Shown here: positions 8,416 through 18,820 of the stretch, piece after piece
Numbering within the stretch: the first letter of the stretch is position 1
How the letters are laid out: each line of letters starts with the position of its first letter
Assembly (NCBI RefSeq): GCF_003122085.1
Contig: NZ_QEXV01000001.1
Coordinates: forward strand, 620,001-684,000
Reading direction: 5' to 3'
Source: Marinicauda salina
GTDB taxonomy: Bacteria > Pseudomonadota > Alphaproteobacteria > Caulobacterales > Maricaulaceae
DNA: 64,000 bases
Made by a program: the position numbers and the translations under genes
Notes under the pieces: model-generated
Databases searched by the model: none
Seen by the model: the letters and a program-made list of their open reading frames with translations, nothing else
Told to the model about the DNA's origin: nothing

Positions 8416-8510
8416 CTGAAACCCCGGCCGAGCGGAGCGAGAGCCGGGGCCTCATGGAGGTTAATCGCGACGAGGTCCCGGATCGGCGCTGCGCGCCGTC
8501 CGGGATTTCA
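8416..8510 (+). repeat. Two-hairpin repeat, family A copy A4
   Basis: Begins CTGAAACCCCGGCCGAGCGG and ends GCCGTCCGGGATTTCA. The second hairpin (TCCCGGATCGGCGCTGCGCG) is identical to that of A1. It lies 7 bp beyond the gyrB stop codon on the opposite strand and could serve as the gyrB transcript's 3' hairpin. Confidence 0.88.
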
Positions 8511-8516
8511 ATGCGA

Positions 8517-10937
<2,421 letters not shown>

Positions 10938-10964
10938 CTAAACTGCGTCGGGGCCCATGGCCAT

Positions 10965-11004
10965 CGCGCGCACGCATGCGCGCGCACGCGTACGTACGCG
11001 CGCG
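10965..11004. promoter_or_regulatory. 40-bp perfect alternating pyrimidine-purine tract upstream of gyrB (Z-DNA prone)
   Basis: Every base alternates Y-R over 40 positions, mostly CG and CA/TG steps (CGCGCGCACGCATGCGCGCG, then CACGCGTACGTACGCGCGCG). It contains the 14-nt self-complementary CGCGTACGTACGCG. It lies 37-76 bp upstream of the gyrB start codon and 6 bp after the lysE stop. Such tracts flip to Z-DNA or a cruciform under negative supercoiling. A regulatory role in gyrB is inference. Confidence 0.55.
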
Positions 11005-11009
11005 AGGCG

Positions 11010-11633
11010 CTAGCGAAAAAGCAGCACGACCGCCACGGCGGCGAGAATGGTCCCGGTGATCGCGTCGGCCCAGCGCTTGACGCCCTTCGAGGTCAGCCAG
11101 TCCCGCGCCCGGTGGGCGAGGCCGACATGCACCCCGGCGACGAGAAAATACATCGCCAGCATCATCCCGATCATCGCCGCGTAGACCGCCGGCGTGACGG
11201 CGGAGAGGTCGAAGAAGGCCGGCAGGAAGGACAGGTAGAAGACGATCGGCTTGGGGTTGGACAGCGGCATCGCCACGCCCGCGGCGTAAGTCGCCGCCAG
11301 CCCCAGCCTTGTGCGCGGACGGACCCTGCGCGCGGCGGCCTCGGGGTCGAGCGCATTGCGGAACGCGCCCCAGGCCATCCAGCCGAGAAAGCCCGCCCCG
11401 GCCAGTTTCGCGACCCAGGTCCAGCCGCCGAGCGACCCCGCCAGCGCTGTGAGCCCTGTCACCGCGACCGTCAGCCAGAAAATGTCGCCGGTGATGATCC
11501 CCGCCCCGTAGACGAAGCCGTGGACCGGGCCGCGGTCGAGCGTGCGCGCGACCATCGCGGCGTTGCCGGGGCCGGGGGTGAAGAAGAGCACGAAGATGGC
11601 CGCGGCGAAGGCGGCCAGGGCGGGGGCGTCCAT
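11010..11633 (-). CDS. LysE-family amino-acid exporter
   Basis: 207 residues with six hydrophobic segments. The family N-terminus FAAAIFVLFFTPGPGNAAMV contains the conserved TPGPGN; further words are GAGIITGDIFWLTVAVTG and AAGVAMPLSNPKPIVFYLSF, where NPK is the second LysE/RhtB signature. Members export basic or neutral amino acids or homoserine lactones; the substrate is not predictable. It is upstream of gyrB on the same strand, so readthrough into gyrB is possible. Confidence 0.92.
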   Translation of the reverse strand: MDAPALAAFAAAIFVLFFTPGPGNAAMVARTLDRGPVHGFVYGAGIITGDIFWLTVAVTGLTALAGSLGGWTWVAKLAGAGFLGWMAWGAFRNALDPEAAARRVRPRTRLGLAATYAAGVAMPLSNPKPIVFYLSFLPAFFDLSAVTPAVYAAMIGMMLAMYFLVAGVHVGLAHRARDWLTSKGVKRWADAITGTILAAVAVVLLFR

Positions 11634-11689
11634 GGCGCGGACCTAGCGCGCGGCGCGGAGGAGGGGAAGGCCGCGCCGCATCCCTTGGC

Positions 11690-11744
11690 CCGCGCCCCCA
11701 CCCCGACCCTCCCCCGCGAGCGGGGGAGGGCTGGCGCGGGGTGA
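11690..11744. repeat. Intergenic palindromic repeat, family B copy 2 (short)
   Basis: CGACCCTCCCCCGCGAGCGG followed by GGGAGGG and flanked by CGCGCCCCCACC and GGCGCGGGGTGAG. It shares the ACCCTCCCC core with 146-280. It is the first of three different repeat families stacked in the 412-bp gap 11634-12045 between lysE and the acyl-CoA dehydrogenase. Confidence 0.65.
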
Positions 11745-11745
11745 G

Positions 11746-11836
11746 CTGAAATCCCGGACGCGCCGCAGGCGCGATCCGGGACCGCCTCGCGATTGATCGC
11801 CGCGAGGCCCCGGCTCGCTGCGCGGCCGGGGGTTCA
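11746..11836 (-). repeat. Two-hairpin repeat, family A copy A5 (reverse orientation)
   Basis: Read on the minus strand it runs TTGAACCCCCGGCCGCGCAG, CGAGCCGGGGCCTCGCGGCG, ATCAATCGCGAGGCGGTCCC, and closes GCGTCCGGGATTTCAG: the same order of modules as copies A1-A4. Confidence 0.82.
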
Positions 11837-11854
11837 AGGGCTGCTATGCCACTC

Positions 11855-11952
11855 GGCCCTCGTCCTTCGAGACGCCCCGATCCCCTCATCCTGAGGAGGC
11901 CGCGGAGCGGCCGTCTCGAAGGACGGGGATCGGGGCCCTCAGGATGAGGGCC
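11855..11952. repeat. Intergenic palindromic repeat, family C copy 3
   Basis: GGCCCTCGTCCTTCGAGACG, CCCCGATCCCCTCATCCTGA and complementary right arms GTCTCGAAGGACGGGGATCG and CCTCAGGATGAGGGCC. Nested inverted repeats allow a long branched hairpin. The remaining 93 bp up to 12045 contain no recognisable motif beyond a weak ribosome site. Confidence 0.75.
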
Positions 11953-12045
11953 TTTCGCGGAAGAAGGAGGGACGCGCGCCCCCGCCCCGCTGACAGGGGT
12001 CGGCGAAAGCCGCTACGCTCGCCGCTCCAGCCCCGGAGCCCGCCC

Positions 12046-13188
12046 ATGCAGAGCCCCTTCGACACGCCCGAGCGCCGCGCCTGGCGCGAGACCGTCCGCC
12101 GCTTCGCCCGCGAGGAGATCGAGCCTTTCGCCGACGACTGGGACGAGGCCGGCGACTTTCCCTGGAGCCTGCACGAGAAGGCCGGCGAGATCGGCCTGTT
12201 CGGCTTCGGCATTCCCGCCGACTATGGCGGGCTCGGCTTCGACGACGCGCTGATGCGGCTGGACAGCGGGATCGCGCTGGCCTGGACGGGCGCGGGCGGG
12301 GTCAACGCCTCGCTGGGATCGCGCAACATCATGACCGCGCCGATCGTCGAGCTGGCGAGCGAGGCGATCAAGAAGCGCGTCCTGCCCGAGATCGTCTCGG
12401 GACGCGCCGGCGGGGCGCTGGCCATGACCGAGCCCTCGGGCGGCTCGGATCTTTCCCGCATGAAGACGACGGCGAAGCGCGACGGGAACGGCTGGCGGCT
12501 CAAGGGCGAGAAGACCTTCATCACCGGCGGGATGAAGGCCGGCTATTACGTCGTCGGCGCGCGCACCGGCGGCGAAGGCTTCGGCGGGATCTCGCTGTTT
12601 CTCGTCGAGGCCGGCGCCGAGGGCTTCGCGCGCACGCCCATCGAGCGCAAGATGGGCTGGTGGGCGTCGGACACCGCGACGCTGCATTTCGACGACTGCT
12701 TCGTGCCCGCCGAGAACCAGCTCGGCGAGGAGGGCGCCTGCCTGCTGTCGATCATGAACAATTTCAACTACGAGCGCCTGGCGCTGGCCGCCGGCTGCCT
12801 CGGCATGGCGCAGCGCTGCCTCGCCGAGGCCGTCGGCTGGGCGCAGGCCCGCCAGACGTTCGGGCGCAGGCTGATCGAGCACCAGGCGGTCCGCCACAAG
12901 ATCGCGGAGATGAGCGCGAAGATCGACGCGCTGGAGAGTTATCTCCTGCACATCGCCTGGGCGATCAACGAGGCCGAGATGCCCGTCGCCCAGCTGTCCA
13001 AGGCGAAGTTCGCCGCCTCCAAGACCGCCGAGTTCTGCGCGTCCGAAGCCATGCAGATCCTGGGCGGGGCGGGCTATCTCCGGGGCCAGCCCGTCGAGCG
13101 CATCTATCGCGAAGTCAAGGTGATGGCGATCGGCGGCGGCTCGGAGGAGATCATGAAGGATCTCGCCGTCAAGCAGATGGGGCTCTGA
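12046..13188 (+). CDS. Acyl-CoA dehydrogenase family protein
   Basis: 380 residues, the standard ACAD length. The start at ATG-CAG gives the usual N-terminus (RRAWRETVRRFAREEIEPFA). Signatures: ALAMTEPSGGSDLSRMKTTA (FAD and substrate loop), FITGGMKAGYYVVGART, the C-terminal domain NNFNYERLALAAGCLGMAQR, RQTFGRRLIEHQAVRHKIAE, and MQILGGAGYLRGQPVERIYR with the arginine of the ETF-side motif. The likely role is FAD-dependent alpha,beta-dehydrogenation of an acyl-CoA, passing electrons to ETF. Chain-length specificity cannot be read. It is convergent with phaZ, 3 bp apart. Confidence 0.93.
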   Translation: MQSPFDTPERRAWRETVRRFAREEIEPFADDWDEAGDFPWSLHEKAGEIGLFGFGIPADYGGLGFDDALMRLDSGIALAWTGAGGVNASLGSRNIMTAPIVELASEAIKKRVLPEIVSGRAGGALAMTEPSGGSDLSRMKTTAKRDGNGWRLKGEKTFITGGMKAGYYVVGARTGGEGFGGISLFLVEAGAEGFARTPIERKMGWWASDTATLHFDDCFVPAENQLGEEGACLLSIMNNFNYERLALAAGCLGMAQRCLAEAVGWAQARQTFGRRLIEHQAVRHKIAEMSAKIDALESYLLHIAWAINEAEMPVAQLSKAKFAASKTAEFCASEAMQILGGAGYLRGQPVERIYREVKVMAIGGGSEEIMKDLAVKQMGL

Positions 13189-13191
13189 GCC

Positions 13192-14478
13192 CTACGCCGC
13201 CTTCTTCTTTTTCGCAGAGCCTCGACCGGCGTGCTTGCGCATGAAGGCCTTCATGCGCGGGGCGATCTCTTCGCGGAAGCGCCGGCCGTTGAACACGCCG
13301 TAATGGCCGACGCCGTCCTGGACATGGTCTTCCTGCAGCGCGTCGGGCAGGCCCGCGCACAGCGCATGGGCGGCCTGGGTCTGGCCGATGCCGGAGATGT
13401 CGTCCTTCTCGCCCTCGACGGTCATCAGCGCGACGTCGGCGATCGCCTCGGGCCGGACCGGCCGGCCGCGATGGACCATCTCGCCCCGGGCCAGCCGGTG
13501 CTCCTGGAACACGTCCCGGATGGTCTGGAGGTAGAACTCCTCGGTCAGGTCCATCACCGAGAGATACTCGTCATAGAAGCCGCGATGCTTCTCCGCGCTG
13601 TCGCCGTCGCCTTCGACCAGGTGATTGAAGAACTTGTAGTGGGCGTCGACATGGCGCTCGAAATTCATGTTGATGAAGCCGGTGAGCTGCAGAAAGCCCG
13701 GATAGACCCGCCGCATCGCGCCGGGATAGGGCGCGGGTACGGTGTGGATGAGATTGTTCTCGAACCAGGAATAGGGCCGCTCCTCGGCCAGCTTGTTGGG
13801 AACCGTAGGCGACTCGCGCGCGTCGATCGGCGAACCCATGAAGGTCATCGAGGCCGGCCGGGCGGGATCGCCGTCCTCGGCCATCAGGGAGACCGCCGCC
13901 AGCACCGGCGGGCCCGGCTGGCACACCGCGACGACGTGGACCTCGCCCGGGATCGCCGCGATCATCTCGCGGACATAGTCGACATAGTCGTCGAGATCGA
14001 AGCGGCCCTCGATCACGGGGACCATGCGCGCGTCGGTCCAGTCGGTGATGTAGACCTCGTGATCGGGCAGGAAGGCCTCCACCGTGCCGCGCAGCAGCGT
14101 GGCGTGGTGGCCCGACATCGGCGCGACCAGCAGCACTTTGGGATCGTCGATCGCGCCCGGCTTCGTCTTGCGGGCGCGGGCGAGCTGGTCGCGGTCGCGG
14201 TCGAAGTGAAGCAGATCGCAGAACGGCTTCGACCAGACGGACTCGATCGCGATATCGACGGGTTCGCCTTCGATCTCGATCGGCGAGACGCCCCATTCGG
14301 GCTTGCCGTAATAGCGCGTCAGGCTCTCGAACACGTCGGCGGCGGCGGCCGCGGCGCGCCCGGCCAGCGTGTCGGAGGCGGGATGGAAGGGCGAGCGAAG
14401 CGCGCGGCGCGTGACGTTGGCGGCGGCCCGCCAGGGCAGCATCGCGGCGCGTGTGAGTTCGACGAACGAATAGAGCAT
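13192..14478 (-). CDS. phaZ: Intracellular polyhydroxyalkanoate depolymerase
   Basis: 428 residues. The PHB depolymerase PhaZ1 type: APMSGHHATLLRGTVEAFLP with the oxyanion histidines, YITDWTDARMVP, and the VAVCQPGPP segment whose Cys186 replaces the usual serine nucleophile, as in the Ralstonia intracellular enzymes. VEGEKDDISGIGQT holds the acidic residue and HYGVFNGRRFR the catalytic histidine. It degrades native PHB granules in the cytoplasm and implies that the host stores PHB. The C-terminus is lysine-rich (SAKKKKAA). Confidence 0.93.
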   Translation of the reverse strand: MLYSFVELTRAAMLPWRAAANVTRRALRSPFHPASDTLAGRAAAAAADVFESLTRYYGKPEWGVSPIEIEGEPVDIAIESVWSKPFCDLLHFDRDRDQLARARKTKPGAIDDPKVLLVAPMSGHHATLLRGTVEAFLPDHEVYITDWTDARMVPVIEGRFDLDDYVDYVREMIAAIPGEVHVVAVCQPGPPVLAAVSLMAEDGDPARPASMTFMGSPIDARESPTVPNKLAEERPYSWFENNLIHTVPAPYPGAMRRVYPGFLQLTGFINMNFERHVDAHYKFFNHLVEGDGDSAEKHRGFYDEYLSVMDLTEEFYLQTIRDVFQEHRLARGEMVHRGRPVRPEAIADVALMTVEGEKDDISGIGQTQAAHALCAGLPDALQEDHVQDGVGHYGVFNGRRFREEIAPRMKAFMRKHAGRGSAKKKKAA

Positions 14479-14525
14479 GACGGAGCGCGTCCTGCCGGCG
14501 CGCGGCGAATTACCGCGCGACTCTG

Positions 14526-15185
14526 TCAGGAGCGTGCAGCGGTTTCCTCTAGAAAGTGTTGAAGACGGTCCGCGAGCGCGTCGGGCGCGGTCCCGTGCGG
14601 GAACACCTCGACGAACTTCCCCTCGCCGTCCATCAGGTAAATGACCGAACTATGGTCCATCAGATAATCGGACATCCCCTCCGATTCGATGCGCGCGTAG
14701 TAGACCCGGTACGCGTCGGCGGCATTACGGACCTGCGCGGGCGTTCCGGTCAAGCCGACCAGGTTGTCGGGGAAGGCCTCGGAGTCGACGTACCGGGCCA
14801 GCTGTTCGGGCGTGTCGCGCTCGGGATCGACGCTGATCAGCACGGGCTGGACGCGTTCGGCCATGTCGTCCGGCAACTGATCCAGCGCCGCGCCCATCAC
14901 CTGCAGCGACATCGGGCAGATGTCGGGACAGTAGGTGAAGCCGAAATAGATCAGCATCGGCCGGCCGCGGAAATCCGCCTCGGTGACGGTCTCGCCGTGA
15001 TGGTTCACCAGCGTGAACGGCCCGCCGATATCGGCCTCGCCGGAGACGCGGACCGGCCCCGACCGCGCCGCGCCGGCCTGGCTTCCGCCCATGTCGCGGG
15101 CGGCGAGGATCGCGAAGACCGCGACCAGGGAGACGGCCGCGGCGATCGCGGGAAGCAGCCATACCGGACGATTGCTGAAATTCAT
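14526..15185 (-). CDS. senC: SCO1/SenC family copper chaperone / thiol-disulfide protein
   Basis: 219 residues: a single N-terminal membrane anchor (WLLPAIAAAVSLVAVFAILA) and a periplasmic thioredoxin-like domain. The copper/redox motif CPDIC and the distal histidine in LMDHSSVIYLMD are present, with YFGFTYCPDICPMSLQ the family signature. SCO proteins metallate the CuA or CuB site of haem-copper oxidases. It is the third gene of an ABC-ATPase - permease - SCO operon (9 bp after the permease) that is divergent from regB-regA; sen/prr clusters in Rhodobacter also join this protein with RegB/RegA. Confidence 0.93.
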   Translation of the reverse strand: MNFSNRPVWLLPAIAAAVSLVAVFAILAARDMGGSQAGAARSGPVRVSGEADIGGPFTLVNHHGETVTEADFRGRPMLIYFGFTYCPDICPMSLQVMGAALDQLPDDMAERVQPVLISVDPERDTPEQLARYVDSEAFPDNLVGLTGTPAQVRNAADAYRVYYARIESEGMSDYLMDHSSVIYLMDGEGKFVEVFPHGTAPDALADRLQHFLEETAARS

Positions 15186-15193
15186 CGCCGACC

Positions 15194-15994
15194 TCACTCG
15201 CCGATCTGAACCAGGGTTCCGCTGCGTCGCGACGCGCGCAGCAGCGCGAAGTAGAGCCAGAGCCCGCCGCCGATCCAGACCGCGTTGAGCGCCGCGGCGG
15301 CGAGCAGATGCCCCGCGGCGAACGCGTTGTCGTTCACCAGCGCGCGGAGACCCTCGAATATATGGGCCGGCGGCAGCAGATTGGCCACCGGCTGCAACAC
15401 CTCGGGCAGGGTCGCGACGGGATAATAGACCGCGCAGAACGGCGTCAGGCCGAACATGATCGCCCACGGCATGTCCTGCGCGCCCTGGCCGAAGCGCGTC
15501 ACCAGGCCGGCCGCGGCGAGGCTCAGCGACCAGCCGAACACGACCAGGTTCAGCACGAATAGCGCGAGCGGCGCGCCGAGCCGGAAGACATTGAAATCGA
15601 ACGCGAAGGCGGCCACGAGAACGGCGGGGATCATGGCCAGCGCCGTCTTCGTCACCGACACCACCATGAGGCTCGCCAGCAGCTCGCCGGGTCTGAGCGG
15701 GCTGACCAGCAGATTGCCGAGATTGCGCGACCAGATCTCCTCGAAATAGGCCAGCGAAAGCCCGAGCTGGCTGCGCCAGCAGATATCCCACAGAAGCACC
15801 GCGCCGAGGACGGCGGCGAGCACGGCCGCGCCGGGGTTCTCGATCGCGGTGAAGACGTGCAGCTGGATGAAGCCCCAGACCGTGATCTGCACCAGCGGCC
15901 AGTAGAACAGGTCCACCATGCGCGGCCACGAGCCGGCGATCAGCACCCACTGGCGTTCGACCAGGGCGCGGATGCGCGAGGCCAGCGCGTTCAC
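15194..15994 (-). CDS. ABC-2 type transporter permease
   Basis: 266 residues with about six membrane helices (for example MVDLFYWPLVQITVWGFIQL, ALALFVLNLVVFGWSLSLAA). The GTG start overlaps the ATPase stop as GTGA, indicating translational coupling; no ATG occurs before the first helix. EEIWSRNLGNLLVSPLRPGE is the ABC-2 family coupling-region motif. With the preceding ATPase it forms an exporter; the substrate is unknown, though linkage with SenC and RegBA suggests a respiratory or envelope role (inference). Confidence 0.88.
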   Translation of the reverse strand: MNALASRIRALVERQWVLIAGSWPRMVDLFYWPLVQITVWGFIQLHVFTAIENPGAAVLAAVLGAVLLWDICWRSQLGLSLAYFEEIWSRNLGNLLVSPLRPGELLASLMVVSVTKTALAMIPAVLVAAFAFDFNVFRLGAPLALFVLNLVVFGWSLSLAAAGLVTRFGQGAQDMPWAIMFGLTPFCAVYYPVATLPEVLQPVANLLPPAHIFEGLRALVNDNAFAAGHLLAAAALNAVWIGGGLWLYFALLRASRRSGTLVQIGE

Positions 15995-16755
15995 GCCGCG
16001 TCCTCCGCGGTTCCGCGCGCGACATGGAGGAAGACCTCCTCGAGCGTCGTCCGCCCGTACTTGTCGAGCAGGGCGCGCGGCGAGGCGTCGTCGACGATGC
16101 GCCCGCTCTTCATCATCAGCACCCGATCGGCGAGGCGCTCGACCTCGCCCATATTGTGCGAGGCCAGCAGGATCGCGGCGCGATGGCGCGCCCGCCAGGT
16201 CTCCAGCGCGGAGCGCACCCAGTCGGCGGTGTCGGGATCGAGCGAAGCCGTCGGCTCGTCGAGCAGCAGGAAATCCGGATCGTTGACCAGCGCCTTGGCG
16301 AGCCCGACCCGCGTCGACTGGCCCGCCGACAGCGATCCCGTGCGCCGGTCCATCAGCGGTTCGAGCTTGAGCTCCGCGCACACCCGCGCGACCGCCTCGG
16401 CGGGACGGGCGAGGCCGTACAGGCGCGCGTAGACGGTGAGGTTGCGCCGCACGCTGAGACGCTTGGGCAGGTCGACATAGGGGCTCTGGAAATTCATCCG
16501 CGCCCGCGCCGCCGCGCCCTGGCGGGCGATGTCGTGACCGAGCACGGCGATCGTTCCCGCGCTGGGCGTGATCAGGCCGAGCAGCATGGCGATGGTGGTG
16601 GTCTTGCCCGCCCCGTTGCCGCCGAGCAGGGCGACGGTCTCGCCGCGCCCGATCGTGAAGGCGACGTCGTCGACGGCGGTCGCCGCGCCGAAGCGTTTCG
16701 TCAGGCCGCGGACCTCCGCGGCGGGCGCGTCATCGGGCCGCGTCGACCGGTTCAT
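15991..16755 (-). CDS. ABC transporter ATP-binding protein
   Basis: 254 residues. Walker A GGNGAGKTT, Q-loop in MNFQSPYVDLPKRL, signature LSAGQSTRVGLAKAL (LSAGQ in place of LSGGQ), Walker B DFLLLDEPTASLDP, and H-loop ASHNMGEVERLADR. It begins 72 bp from regB on the opposite strand, so the short space 16756-16826 must hold two divergent promoters. Confidence 0.93.
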   Translation of the reverse strand: MNRSTRPDDAPAAEVRGLTKRFGAATAVDDVAFTIGRGETVALLGGNGAGKTTTIAMLLGLITPSAGTIAVLGHDIARQGAAARARMNFQSPYVDLPKRLSVRRNLTVYARLYGLARPAEAVARVCAELKLEPLMDRRTGSLSAGQSTRVGLAKALVNDPDFLLLDEPTASLDPDTADWVRSALETWRARHRAAILLASHNMGEVERLADRVLMMKSGRIVDDASPRALLDKYGRTTLEEVFLHVARGTAEDAA

Positions 16756-16826
16756 GGGCTTTCCATCTCATGCAGCGGGCGCGAAACTAGGAGCCCGTTC
16801 CCGCCGAATCCAGCATCAGCCTGCAC

Positions 16827-18182
16827 ATGCCCGACGCGCACGCCGACATCGCCGAGCCCGGCCGCGACCGCGCCGCTCCCGACGCCGCCCTGGTGGCCGT
16901 GTTCGGACGCGTGCGCCTGCGCACGCTCATCATCCTGCGCTGGCTGGCGGTCGCCGGCCAGACGCTGACCGTGCTCTTCGTACATTACGGCCTCGGCTTC
17001 GACCTGCCGATCGGGCCCTGCCTGGGCGTGATCGCGGCGAGCGTCTGGCTCAATTCCTGGCTCTCCTTCGCGATGGCCACCCAGCGCTTCGCCAAGGACT
17101 GGGAGGCGTTCGCCCAGCTCGCCTACGACGTCGTGCAGCTGATCGCGCTGCTGGGTCTGACCGGCGGGCTGACCAATCCCTTCTCGGTCATGCTCGTCGC
17201 GCCGATCGTCATCGGCGTGGCCGCGCTGCCGCCGCGCTGGTGGCTGCTGCTCGGCGCGATCGCCGCGGCCGGATCGGGCGTGATCGGCGTCGTGCATCTG
17301 CCGCTGCCCTGGGGCGACGCCGCGCCGGTCGTGCTGCCGACCATGTACCAGCTGGCAATCTGGACCGCGCTGGCCATCGCGATCGCCTTCACCGCGGTTT
17401 ACGCTTGGCGGGTCGGCTCGGAGGCGCGCCGGATGAGCACCGCGCTGGCGGCCACGCAGACGGTGCTCGCCCGCGAGCAGCGCCTGTCCGCACTGGGCGC
17501 CCTGGCCGCCGCGGCCGCCCACGAGCTGGGCACGCCGCTGGCGACGATCCAGCTCACCGCCAAGGAGATGGCGCGCGCCGCGCCTTCCGACGACGAGCTG
17601 TTGCGCGAGGACGCCGAGCTCCTGGTCTCCCAGGCCGAGCGCTGCCGCGACATCCTCAAGCGTCTCTCCCAGACCCGCGAGGCGAGCGACGAGATGCATG
17701 AGCGCCTCGGCCTGCGCGAGGCGATGGACGAGGCCGCCGCGCCGCTGAAGGGGCTCGGCGCGGATATCCGCATCGAGCTCGAGCCGCCGCCCGACGCGCC
17801 GGAGCCGCCGGTGATGCGCCGCCGCGCCGAGCTGGTCTACGCCATGGGCAATTTCATCGAGAACGCGATCGATTTCGCCCGCGCGCAGGTCACCGTCACC
17901 GGCGCCTGGGACGCCGACACGATCACGGTGACGATCGACGACGACGGGCCGGGATTTCCCCCGGAGGTGCTCGCCAAGCTCGGCGAGCCCTACATCTCCA
18001 CGCGCCCGGCCTCACCGGGCCAGGGCGGGCTGGGCCTCGGTGTTTTCATCGCTCAGACGCTGGTCGAACGGCTGGGCGGGTCGGTCCGGTTCGAGAATGT
18101 CGGCCGAGGCGGCGGCGCGCGGGTCGTAATCGCCTTGCCGCGCAAGCCGCTGGAGCGCTCGGCGGGCGACGGTGCTGCATGA
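16827..18182 (+). CDS. regB: Redox-sensing histidine kinase RegB/PrrB/ActS
   Basis: 451 residues. Six N-terminal helices contain the quinone-sensing heptapeptide GGLTNPF at residues 113-119. The phospho-accepting His232 lies in the H-box AAAHELGTPLATIQ, and the redox-active cysteine of the RegB dimer is Cys273 in QAERCRDILKRLS. N-box ENAIDFA and G-boxes DDGPGFPPE and GGLGLGVFIAQTL complete the kinase. RegB phosphorylates RegA when the quinone pool is reduced, switching respiration, CO2/N2 fixation and photosynthesis genes in related bacteria. All key residues are intact. Confidence 0.96.
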   Translation: MPDAHADIAEPGRDRAAPDAALVAVFGRVRLRTLIILRWLAVAGQTLTVLFVHYGLGFDLPIGPCLGVIAASVWLNSWLSFAMATQRFAKDWEAFAQLAYDVVQLIALLGLTGGLTNPFSVMLVAPIVIGVAALPPRWWLLLGAIAAAGSGVIGVVHLPLPWGDAAPVVLPTMYQLAIWTALAIAIAFTAVYAWRVGSEARRMSTALAATQTVLAREQRLSALGALAAAAAHELGTPLATIQLTAKEMARAAPSDDELLREDAELLVSQAERCRDILKRLSQTREASDEMHERLGLREAMDEAAAPLKGLGADIRIELEPPPDAPEPPVMRRRAELVYAMGNFIENAIDFARAQVTVTGAWDADTITVTIDDDGPGFPPEVLAKLGEPYISTRPASPGQGGLGLGVFIAQTLVERLGGSVRFENVGRGGGARVVIALPRKPLERSAGDGAA

Positions 18183-18264
18183 GCGAAGACGGGCTTCGCT
18201 CTCGCGGCGAATTGTCCTATCTAACGTGTGAGAACGCGACATCCGCGCAAGGAGGCCGGAGACC

Positions 18265-18819
18265 GTGACCGAGCCAGGCGAGCTTGAGCTGCCCGAAGAC
18301 AAGACCCTCATGGTCGTCGACGACGACGCGCCGTTCCGCAACCGGCTCGGCCGCGCGCTCACCGCGCGCGGATTCGAGGTCACGACCGTGGAGACAGTGA
18401 GCGAGGCGATCAGCCTGGCGCGCCGCGATCCGCCGGCCTTCGCCGTGGTCGATCTCCGGCTCGAGGACGGCGACGGCCTGGACGTGGTCAAGGCGCTCCA
18501 CGACAGTCGCGCCGACTGCCGCGCCGTGGTGCTCACCGGCTACGGAAACATCGCCACCGCCGTGGCCGCGGTGAAGTCCGGCGCCATCGACTATCTCTCC
18601 AAGCCCGCCGACGCCGACGACGTCGTAAAGGCGCTGCTGGCTTCGCCGGACGCCAAGCCCGATCCGCCCGAGAACCCGATGAGCGCGGACCGGGTGCGCT
18701 GGGAGCACATCCAGCGCGTCTTCGAGCTGTGCGATCACAACGTCTCGGAGACGGCCCGCCGGCTGAACATGCACCGCCGCACGCTGCAGCGGATTCTCGC
18801 CAAGCGGGCGCCGCGCTAA
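18265..18819 (+). CDS. regA: Response regulator RegA/PrrA/ActR
   Basis: 184 residues. Receiver with acidic pocket MVVDDDAPFRNRLGRAL, phospho-acceptor Asp63 in VVDLRLEDGDGLD, then the near-invariant GYGNIATAVAAVKSGAIDYL. A short linker leads to a Fis-type helix-turn-helix NVSETARRLNMHRRTLQRIL, characteristic of the RegA family. It lies 82 bp after regB on the same strand; the spacer has CGCAAGGAGG as ribosome site. It is the global redox regulator partner of RegB. Confidence 0.97.
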   Translation: MTEPGELELPEDKTLMVVDDDAPFRNRLGRALTARGFEVTTVETVSEAISLARRDPPAFAVVDLRLEDGDGLDVVKALHDSRADCRAVVLTGYGNIATAVAAVKSGAIDYLSKPADADDVVKALLASPDAKPDPPENPMSADRVRWEHIQRVFELCDHNVSETARRLNMHRRTLQRILAKRAPR

Positions 18820-18820
18820 T

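Noticed and set aside
7771-8510. Repeats around the GIY-YIG gene as a possible CRISPR array
   Set aside because: Units are about 95 bp with internal hairpins, imperfect, not regularly spaced by unique spacers, and no cas gene is near.
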